DNA from: JAJDFU01 sp964640855
GTDB lineage: Bacteria; Bacteroidota; Bacteroidia; Chitinophagales; Saprospiraceae
Length of the DNA stretch: 34,438 nucleotides
Assembly: GCA_964640855.1 (NCBI GenBank)
Contig: CAZXIX010000041.1
Coordinates: forward strand, 1 to 34,438
Reading direction: 5' to 3'
A model generated the notes under the pieces. That model made no database searches. It saw only the letters and a list, made by a program, of their open reading frames with translations, and was not told the origin of the DNA. Position 1 is the first letter of the stretch, and each line of letters opens with the position of its first letter. Positions 1 through 6,398 of the stretch are shown in pieces. The translations under genes were made by a program, and so were the position numbers.

Positions 1-297
1 AGCGGAATCACGAAACGTAGAGCGAGTCCTGCAAGAGGCTTGCTCTTTTTTGTGGATGACCAATAGGATTGGGGCGAGAAGTTTATCCCGACATCGCAGA
101 TCGTCGGGAAGCCCCAGCGGAATCACGAAACGTAGAGCGAGTCCTGCAAGAGGCTTGCTCTTTTTTGTGGATGACCAATAGGATTGGGGCGAGAAGTTTA
201 TCCCGACATCGCAGATCGTCGGGAAGCCCCAGCGGAATCACGAAACGTAGAGCGAGTCCTGCAAGAGGCTTGCTCTTTTTTGTGGGTGGCTAATAGG
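1..297. repeat. 115-bp tandem repeat, about 2.6 copies
   Basis: Copies start at 1, 116 and 231, so the period is 115 bp. The third copy diverges and stops near 297, and the array may continue left of the window. Each unit has a terminator-like hairpin (copy 1: 19-28 pairing with 37-46, ten pairs including G-T, followed by a run of six T at 46-51). It also has a second fold in which GGGGC (71-75) pairs with GCCCC (111-115) around CCCGAC (87-92) and GTCGGG (103-108). The period is not a multiple of three, so ORFs through it change frame from copy to copy and are not credible genes. What the repeat does is unknown. Confidence 0.9.
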
Positions 298-318
298 TAA
301 AAGTCTTGAAAATAAAAG

Positions 319-353
319 AAGCCCCAGGTCAGAGACCTGAGGCTTTTCTTTTT
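319..353. terminator. Rho-independent terminator, probably bidirectional
   Basis: AAGCC (319-323) pairs with GGCTT (341-345), and CAGGTC (325-330) pairs with the following GACCTG around a 3-nt AGA loop, with one C/A mismatch in the stem. The + strand continues TTTCTTTTT. The - strand side is also T-rich (CTTCTTTTATTTT). It closes off the repeat array from the right and could end transcription from either side. Confidence 0.7.
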
Positions 354-669
354 GAAACGGGCAATTATCTGCGTTTTGTTTCTTTTCAGCCCAGTGTTTT
401 GATCAGTAAGCTGAACGGACTCCACCCTCGGAGGATTTGTTGTCGGTCCAACGTGTAAAGATGCGCGCACTGGCAATAAAAAGCAATACTGTGGAAAACT
501 TTTTAGCTATTCACAGGCTTCGAAAGACATATAAGTGTCTATTCGATGAGCAATCGGCTTTTGATTGGCCGGGAAAGGTCTTTATCGGTTACCAAGTGGT
601 CGAGAGGCGGTTTTGCTTCTATACTATTGAGAATCGTTCATGTCCCCCAAAACCCTGGCCCTCATCCTT
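354..669. other. Intergenic stretch without a recognisable gene
   Basis: This 316-bp stretch lies between the terminator and the end of the small lipoprotein gene. The only open frame (437-715, +) begins in non-coding sequence, has no recognisable domain and overlaps the lipoprotein gene antisense, so it is not annotated. No tRNA, convincing promoter or further terminator was seen. Confidence 0.5.
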
Positions 670-1095
670 TCAATCGCTTGACCCGGCTTCGCCTTCGACC
701 GGTTTACCGATGTAGACGCGCATAGGGGCTTCTGTCGCGTCGGTGCGAAAACTGGCTTGGGAGGCTCCTTCGATCCGGAGTACTTTCTTGAGCCGCATCA
801 GCAGACTGGGAGGAACATCCTTTCCTACCTCAACCAGATACCGGTCCCCGGTTGGCTGGCCCTCCACTTGTTCAAAGGTGATCACGTCTGACTGTCCTGT
901 TTTGAGGAACTCTGCCTTCAGGGCGGCTTCCAGTTCATCTGCATTGGGAAGTTGCGCATTGATCTGAATCTCCAGGGGTGTAGCCTGAAACCCCGGTTGT
1001 TGATCCTGGCCTCTGGAATTTCCTGCCTCTGCCGGGTTGTTGCACGACAGGCAAGTGGTTGACACGATCAGGAACCCTAACATTACATATTTCAT
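670..1095 (-). CDS. Small putative lipoprotein, unknown function
   Basis: A 141-residue protein. The ATG at 1093-1095 is chosen because it directly precedes a signal peptide (MKYVMLGFLIVSTTCLSC). The open frame extends further upstream, but that part is basic, non-hydrophobic and unlike a signal sequence. Cys18 is the likely lipidated residue, in a degenerate lipobox, and Asn-Asn follows it. The mature part is soluble, with a region around residues 45-105 (DELEAALKAEF, YLVEVGKDVPPSLLMRLKKVLRIEGA) that looks like a small alpha/beta fold. No known domain was recognised. It is transcribed divergently from the glucan phosphorylase, with a 332-bp gap. Envelope location is inferred from the signal peptide alone. 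Confidence 0.65.
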   Translation of the reverse strand: MKYVMLGFLIVSTTCLSCNNPAEAGNSRGQDQQPGFQATPLEIQINAQLPNADELEAALKAEFLKTGQSDVITFEQVEGQPTGDRYLVEVGKDVPPSLLMRLKKVLRIEGASQASFRTDATEAPMRVYIGKPVEGEAGSSD

Positions 1096-1427
1096 GGCGT
1101 TCGTCTTCTTTTTTTGATTAATCTTTTTTCCAATTCTAAAAGCTTTGCGATTCAAGGGCTTGTATTCCGTAGCCTTCGGGGATCTTCCTGGAAGGCCATC
1201 CTTCGGGGAGCCTTTTCGATCAATTAAAAAACCCAGGGTTTTGACCCGTGGATTTGGGTTTGAGGGCAGGTGCGATGGGCAACAAGACCAGTGGGCCCTT
1301 CTACACATTGGGCTTCGCAAATAGTACAAATAATTAACCCTAATTTTTCCAAATCCATTCCCAATTGTACGGACAAGGTTCTAATTTAACCTTCCAATCT
1401 GCAAATACTATCCTGAACAACCAGCGA
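1096..1427. other. Divergent intergenic region with a two-step hairpin
   Basis: This 332-bp region must hold promoters for the lipoprotein (-) and the phosphorylase (+). Neither shows a clear TTTG/TAnnTTTG pair at proper spacing. AAACCCA (1229-1235) pairs with TGGGTTT (1255-1261), and GGGT/ACCC inside it can extend the fold. It has no T tail. It could be a 5'-leader structure or a protein-binding site, but nothing in the sequence decides which. Confidence 0.4.
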
Positions 1428-3980
1428 ATGAATCTTTCACAACAGCCTCCCCTCAAGCGCATTTTCATCGAAAATGTTTTACCGCAAGAGCTTGAACCGC
1501 TGAATAAGCTTTCGCACAATTTATGGTGGTCCTGGGACCCGGAGGCGACCCGCTTATTCCATGACGCCAAGGAAAATGGTTTGGAGCAAGCCGGATACAA
1601 CCCCATTCAGCTTTTGAATGATCTGACAGCCGAAGAGGCGCAGACATTGATGGAGGACGGCAAATTCATGTCTCGCATGGATGAGGTCTATCGCAGTTTC
1701 CGCGACTATATGGATGAGCCCCGGCCGCTGGATAAATCCCTCATCGCCTATTTCTGTATGGAATACGGGCTGCACTATTCGCTGCGGCTGTATTCCGGGG
1801 GGCTCGGGATACTGGCCGGCGACTATCTCAAACAAGCCAGCGATTCCAACGTCCACATGATCGGCGTCGGATTGCTGTATCGATACGGCTATTTCCAACA
1901 ATCTATTTCCTTGTATGGCGATCAGATCAGCGAATACCACACGCAACAATTCAGCAATCTGCCGGTCTTTCCGGTGCGAGATGAACAGGGCGAGTGGATC
2001 AAGATCGAACTGGCTCTGCAGGGGGAGAACGTAACCATTCGGATCTGGGAACTCAAGATCGGCCGGATAAGCCTTTATCTATTGGATACGGATACCTCCG
2101 ACAACTCACCGGCTGCCCGGACCCTTACCCATCAACTCTACGGGGGAGATAACGAACACCGGCTGTTGCAGGAAATGCTGCTGGGCATAGGTGGGGTACG
2201 GGCGCTGGATGCCATCGGTATTGAGCCATTCCTTTTCCATTGCAATGAGGGGCATGCGGCCTTGCTGGGCATTGAGCGCATGCGAAAATACATAATGAGC
2301 GGTTTGTCTACCGAGGAAGGCCTGGAAGTGGTTCGGGCATCTTCCTTGTTTACCACTCACACCCCCGTGCCTGCCGGGCACGATCATTTTCCGGATGCAT
2401 TACTCAAACGGCACGCAGAGCCGACGGTCAATATGATGGGACTGAAATTTTCCGAATTTCTGGCCATGGGTAAGCTGCACCCGGACGATCCGGAAGAGCT
2501 TTTTTCCATGAGTCACCTGGCCATTCGATTGTCCCAGGAGGTCAATGGGGTAAGCAAGCTGCATGGTGAGGTATCCCGGGAGATGTTCCAGGAGTTGTAT
2601 CCGGGCTACACGGTTGACGAACTGCACATCGGGCACGTGACCAATGCGGTTCATTATCCTTCCTGGATCGCTCCGGAATGGCGGGAACTCTTTCTGGAGC
2701 AATTCGGCTCTCAATTTGAGCAGGATCAGTCCAACCCGGATTATTGGAAACGGATTCGGCGGGTATCCAATAACCTGATTTTCGAACTGCGGAACAGACT
2801 CAAGAAGCGCTTGCTCAATTATGTGCGAGAGCAGTTAAAGGCCGACCTGACCCGCCGGGGGGAGAAGCCGGCCACCATTTTTGAAATGGTCAACGGGTTG
2901 AAAGACCATGCGCTGATCGTCGGCTTTGCCCGCCGTTTCGCAACCTACAAGCGGGCCCATTTGCTGTTTTCCAATCTGGAGCGCCTCTCCGAGATCGTCA
3001 GCCATGAAGAAAGGCCGGTCATTTTCATCTATGCCGGCAAGGCCCACCCGGCCGACGAAGGGGGGCAGCATTTGATCCGGGAGATCGTACAATTGAGTAA
3101 ATCGCCGGATTTCATCGGCAAGGTCATTTTTTTGGAAGGATATAATATGGAAATGGCCAAGCTATTGGTCCAGGGAGTGGATATCTGGCTGAATACGCCC
3201 ACCCGGCCGCTGGAAGCCTCCGGTACCAGTGGCATGAAAGCGGCCATGAACGGGGTCATGAACTTTAGCGTACTCGACGGCTGGTGGGATGAGGCTTACA
3301 ATCCCCGGGTAGGCTGGGCCCTTCCCAAAGAACGCACCTACGAAGATCAGGAGCTTCAAAACGAACTGGACGCCGAATCGATCTATAATATTTTTGAGAG
3401 CGAGATCATACCGACCTATTATGATCGCGACGGGTCCGGAGTGCCCATGAAGTGGATCGAATACGTGAAAAACATCATTGCGGAGGTCGGCCCCTATTTC
3501 ACCATGAAGCGGATGCTGGATGATTATTTCAAGGAATTCTATCACAAAATGGATGCCCGCAGCAAACTGTTGCAAGCGGATGATTTCTCCAAAGCCCGTG
3601 AACTGGTTATCTGGAAGAACGAAATGAGAGAAAAATGGAACCGCATAGGCTTCGAAGAAGTAAATGTGATCAATCCGGCATACGGTAACCCTCTCCGTCC
3701 GGACATGCCTTTCCAGGCACAGGTCAAAGTTTCCCTGGGATCCATTAAGAGAGAGAACGTAGGTGCGGAAGCGGTCTTCTACAAGCGCGACGAACAGGGC
3801 AAGTTAGATCTGGTAAGACGGGAGGACTTCCAGTTTACCGGAGAGGAAAATGGAATTGCCAATTACGAGATCAACCTTCCGCTCAAGTTATCCGGGACTT
3901 TTGAATACGGATTCCGGCTCTTTAGTCAACATCCCCATCTGCCGCACCGGCAGGATTTGAATCTGGTGCATTGGATGTGA
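1428..3980 (+). CDS. glgP: Alpha-glucan phosphorylase (GT35)
   Basis: An 850-residue alpha-glucan (glycogen/maltodextrin) phosphorylase. It releases glucose-1-phosphate from alpha-1,4-glucan ends using pyridoxal phosphate, in the cytoplasm. The N-terminal LSHNLWWSWDPEA motif (about residues 27-39) marks the DUF3417-containing bacterial/archaeal subtype rather than the E. coli MalP/GlgP type. The C-terminal EASGTSGMKAAMNG motif contains the PLP-binding lysine, Lys604. CMEYGLHYSLRLYSGGLGILAGDYLK and FHCNEGHAA are further family blocks. The open frame can be extended to a TTG at 1365, but those 21 residues lack family character, so the ATG at 1428 is used; there is no Shine-Dalgarno. The gene stands alone, with no glycogen synthase or branching enzyme in the window. 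Confidence 0.95.
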   Translation: MNLSQQPPLKRIFIENVLPQELEPLNKLSHNLWWSWDPEATRLFHDAKENGLEQAGYNPIQLLNDLTAEEAQTLMEDGKFMSRMDEVYRSFRDYMDEPRPLDKSLIAYFCMEYGLHYSLRLYSGGLGILAGDYLKQASDSNVHMIGVGLLYRYGYFQQSISLYGDQISEYHTQQFSNLPVFPVRDEQGEWIKIELALQGENVTIRIWELKIGRISLYLLDTDTSDNSPAARTLTHQLYGGDNEHRLLQEMLLGIGGVRALDAIGIEPFLFHCNEGHAALLGIERMRKYIMSGLSTEEGLEVVRASSLFTTHTPVPAGHDHFPDALLKRHAEPTVNMMGLKFSEFLAMGKLHPDDPEELFSMSHLAIRLSQEVNGVSKLHGEVSREMFQELYPGYTVDELHIGHVTNAVHYPSWIAPEWRELFLEQFGSQFEQDQSNPDYWKRIRRVSNNLIFELRNRLKKRLLNYVREQLKADLTRRGEKPATIFEMVNGLKDHALIVGFARRFATYKRAHLLFSNLERLSEIVSHEERPVIFIYAGKAHPADEGGQHLIREIVQLSKSPDFIGKVIFLEGYNMEMAKLLVQGVDIWLNTPTRPLEASGTSGMKAAMNGVMNFSVLDGWWDEAYNPRVGWALPKERTYEDQELQNELDAESIYNIFESEIIPTYYDRDGSGVPMKWIEYVKNIIAEVGPYFTMKRMLDDYFKEFYHKMDARSKLLQADDFSKARELVIWKNEMREKWNRIGFEEVNVINPAYGNPLRPDMPFQAQVKVSLGSIKRENVGAEAVFYKRDEQGKLDLVRREDFQFTGEENGIANYEINLPLKLSGTFEYGFRLFSQHPHLPHRQDLNLVHWM

Positions 3981-4271
3981 TGGGATTAGGAGGGATTGGG
4001 AATCGGTTAAGTAGTTGAGTGGGAAACGGGGCGAAGCGGAGCGGAGATCCTGACAAGCGGGGAAAACATCAGCCTCCTGGAATAACTATGATTCGCTTCG
4101 TCAGGGTATCAGGGTAACAGGTATCGGGTACCAGAACGCTGAGCTTTTCGGAACTGCGGGCGGATTTCCCTTTAGGGAATACAAGGGCGCGGGAGGGTAA
4201 GGCGGAATCAGTTGAGTAGTTGAGTGGTTAAGTGGTTGAGATGGGAAACGGGTATTGGGTAGCTGAAAACG
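3981..4271. repeat. Intergenic patch with 8-nt tandem repeats
   Basis: Four 8-nt units lie in a row at 4210-4241 (AGTTGAGT, AGTTGAGT, GGTTAAGT, GGTTGAGA), followed by TGGGAAACGGG. Two related units (GGTTAAGT, AGTTGAGT) lie at 4005-4020, followed by GGGAAACGGG. The same composite element is therefore present twice, about 200 bp apart, flanking other low-information sequence. No gene or clear terminator is seen between the converging phosphorylase and decarboxylase genes. Confidence 0.7.
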
Positions 4272-5678
4272 TCAGACGTAGCCGAGGAGACGCAACATTT
4301 CTCCGGCGCCCTGTTCTTCCTGATAGAGCTTGTCTTTGAGGTTGCCCCGGCTATCGCGGTAAATGAGTACGCGTTTGGGGGACGGGATCAAGCAGTGTTT
4401 GATCCCCCCGTAGCCACTCAGGGCATCTTGGTAGGCGCCGGTATGGAAAAAGCCCAGGTAAAGCGGCTCCTTGTCATCGGAAGAATAGTCCGGGAGATAT
4501 ACCTGCGCTTCATGCGCTTCGCTGTTGTAATAATCGGAATTGTCGCAGCTCAGTCCACCGATATTCACCCGTTTGTATTCATTTTTCCATTTGTTGATGG
4601 GTAAAAGGATGAACCGCTCTCCCGTACCCCAGGCATCCGGGATGGTGGTCATGAGAGAATTATCGATCATGTACCAGGTCTCCGAATCGTTCTGCTGTTT
4701 TTGGGCCAATACGGAAAAAAGAGTAGCTGCGCTTTCGCCTACGGTATACTTTCCGAATTCTGTGAAGATATCGGGTTCTTTCACTTCCTCCTCTTCGCAG
4801 GATTCCTTGATTAAGCTGACGATCTCCCGGATCATGTATTTGTAGTCAAACTCGAAACCGAGGCTGTTGCGGATCGGCATGCCTCCGCCGATGTTCAGGG
4901 CGTGCAGGCTGGGCACGAGGCGCTTGAGTTCGCAGTAAAGCTTGATCGCTTTTTTCATTTCGCCCCAGTAATAGAGGCTGTCCTTGATGCCGGTATCCAC
5001 AAAAAAATGGAGCATCCGGAGATTGAATTTGGGGTTGTCGAGTATGCGTTCCTTGACAAAAGGAACAACCTTGGAATTGCGGATCCCCAGTCGCGAGGTG
5101 TAAAACTCGAAGTTGGGTTCTTCCTCCGTAGCCATGCGGATACCCAGGTTGCAGGCCCCTTTTACGTTTTTCGCGTAAAAATCCAATTCGTGATCGTTAT
5201 CGCAGACAGGAATGACGTTGGTAAAGCCATCGTTGATCAACCCGGCGATCTGCTCCAGGTAGTTCTGAGGCTTAAAACCATTGCAGATAATGATCAGGTC
5301 TTTGGAGATGACTCCTTTCTCATGAAGTTTCCGGATCAGTTCGATGTCGAAAGCCGATGAGGTTTCCAATTGTACGTCATGCCGGAGAACCTCCTCCAAT
5401 ACGTAATTGAAGTGGGAGGTTTTGGTGCAATAGCAATAATAATATTTACCGTGGTAGCCCAGGCTTTTCATAGCCCGTGTAAAGAGGTTTCGAGCCGTTT
5501 TGATCTGGCTGCCGATCTTGGGCAGATAGGTCAGGCGAATGGGGGTCCCGTATTTTTGGATCAGATAGATGAGGGGGATGCCGTTGAAGGTCAAGTATCC
5601 GTTCTCCAGATCAAACCCTTCCTGCGGGAAGTAAAAGGTCTGGTCGATCAGGTCGAAATAGGTATTGCTTACTGCCAA
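4272..5678 (-). CDS. speA: Arginine decarboxylase, PLP fold type III (lysA-like)
   Basis: A 468-residue enzyme expected to decarboxylate arginine to agmatine, the first step of putrescine/spermidine synthesis. It matches the Bacteroidota alanine-racemase-fold decarboxylases. Lys86 in YCYCTKTSHF is the PLP lysine, SSAFD follows, and GGGMP is the glycine-rich phosphate-binding loop. DNSLMTTIPD and GFFHTGAYQD lie near the C-terminus. The open frame reaches an ATG at 5846, but that lies inside the divergent gene and upstream of a good promoter (5734-5763). The TTG at 5678 (MAVSNTYFDLIDQTF) fits family length and is preferred. Specificity for arginine rather than another basic amino acid is inferred from family resemblance. 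Confidence 0.88.
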   Translation of the reverse strand: MAVSNTYFDLIDQTFYFPQEGFDLENGYLTFNGIPLIYLIQKYGTPIRLTYLPKIGSQIKTARNLFTRAMKSLGYHGKYYYCYCTKTSHFNYVLEEVLRHDVQLETSSAFDIELIRKLHEKGVISKDLIIICNGFKPQNYLEQIAGLINDGFTNVIPVCDNDHELDFYAKNVKGACNLGIRMATEEEPNFEFYTSRLGIRNSKVVPFVKERILDNPKFNLRMLHFFVDTGIKDSLYYWGEMKKAIKLYCELKRLVPSLHALNIGGGMPIRNSLGFEFDYKYMIREIVSLIKESCEEEEVKEPDIFTEFGKYTVGESAATLFSVLAQKQQNDSETWYMIDNSLMTTIPDAWGTGERFILLPINKWKNEYKRVNIGGLSCDNSDYYNSEAHEAQVYLPDYSSDDKEPLYLGFFHTGAYQDALSGYGGIKHCLIPSPKRVLIYRDSRGNLKDKLYQEEQGAGEMLRLLGYV

Positions 5679-5733
5679 TGACTTAGTAGTTGATATAGGA
5701 AAATGAAAACCTGCAATCCGCTTTAATGTTGCC

Positions 5734-5763
5734 CAAAAATAGATGAAATTATCCTTTGCCAAA
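5734..5763 (-). promoter_or_regulatory. Bacteroidota-type promoter for the arginine decarboxylase
   Basis: Read on the - strand, TTTG (5763-5760) is followed after 18 nt by TATTTTTG (5741-5734), a full match to the Bacteroidota primary-sigma consensus TAnnTTTG. Transcription would start near 5727. That leaves about 50 nt of leader before the TTG at 5678 and argues against any start further upstream. Confidence 0.65.
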
Positions 5764-5832
5764 GAGCTTTTTACAAGACGGTTCCCAAGTGCCAGGTCAG
5801 CTTTGCAAAAAGCCTTTTTTACCTTTACCCCT

Positions 5833-6324
5833 ATGAAAGAACACAAAGTTTTTGAGGAGCCGGATCCGCTGAATAAGGTGGCGGAATTTCATCGGACCTT
5901 TCAGCATCCTATACTCGAACGCCCTGCCATTCCGGCTCCGGAGCGTTGTGAATTAAGGGTCAACCTGTTGGCAGAAGAACTGGAAGAGCTTCGCAAAGCC
6001 ATCGATGACCGCAACTTAGTTGAAATCGCGGATGCCCTGTGCGATCTGCAGTACGTACTGAGCGGAGCCATATTGGAATTCGGCCTGGCGGGTAAATTCG
6101 GCGACCTGTTCGACGAGGTGCAGCGATCGAACATGAGCAAAAGCTGCTCCAGCCGCGAAGAGGCGGAGGAGACGGCCCGGTATTACAAATCGGTGCGGGG
6201 CATGGACAGTTACATCCAGGAGGTGGACGGCCACTGGCTTGTTTTTCGCAACGGGGACAACAAGACCCTCAAATCCGTCAATTATTCGCCCGCCGACCTG
6301 AAAGGAATACTGGATCGGGACTGA
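5833..6324 (+). CDS. MazG-like nucleoside triphosphate pyrophosphohydrolase
   Basis: A 163-residue all-alpha NTP pyrophosphohydrolase of the MazG/PRA-PH superfamily. These enzymes hydrolyse (d)NTPs or related nucleotides to monophosphate and pyrophosphate with Mg2+. The metal-binding signature is intact: E48-E49-x-x-E52 and, after a short linker, E64-x-x-D67. The rest of the helix (ALCDLQYVLSGAILEFGL) is typical. A C-terminal extension (YIQEVDGHWLVFRNGDNKTLKS, residues about 118-139) is beta-rich and may cap the active site. The ATG at 5833 is used, since the upstream extension would overlap the divergent promoter. The natural substrate cannot be told from sequence. It converges on the helicase gene across 74 bp. 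Confidence 0.88.
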   Translation: MKEHKVFEEPDPLNKVAEFHRTFQHPILERPAIPAPERCELRVNLLAEELEELRKAIDDRNLVEIADALCDLQYVLSGAILEFGLAGKFGDLFDEVQRSNMSKSCSSREEAEETARYYKSVRGMDSYIQEVDGHWLVFRNGDNKTLKSVNYSPADLKGILDRD

Positions 6325-6398
6325 CCCGAGGGTTCGAAAATCCACATGCTGCCTTTAGGCGGGCGGTTAGCCGTTCAGCAGAAAAGTAACCGTTCTTC

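Noticed and set aside
69..293. Open frame through the 115-bp repeats
   Set aside because: The frame shifts between copies, so the translated repeats differ; the repeated unit is better read as structured non-coding DNA.
437..715. 92-codon + frame before the small lipoprotein
   Set aside because: No start signal, no domain, and it overlaps the lipoprotein gene antisense.
5802..5827. TTTG and TACCTTTA as a promoter for the MazG-like gene
   Set aside because: The spacing is only 14 nt and the predicted start would fall at or past the start codon.
5679..5846. Longer arginine decarboxylase starting at ATG 5846
   Set aside because: The extra 56 residues do not match the family, overlap the divergent gene, and lie partly upstream of a full-consensus promoter.
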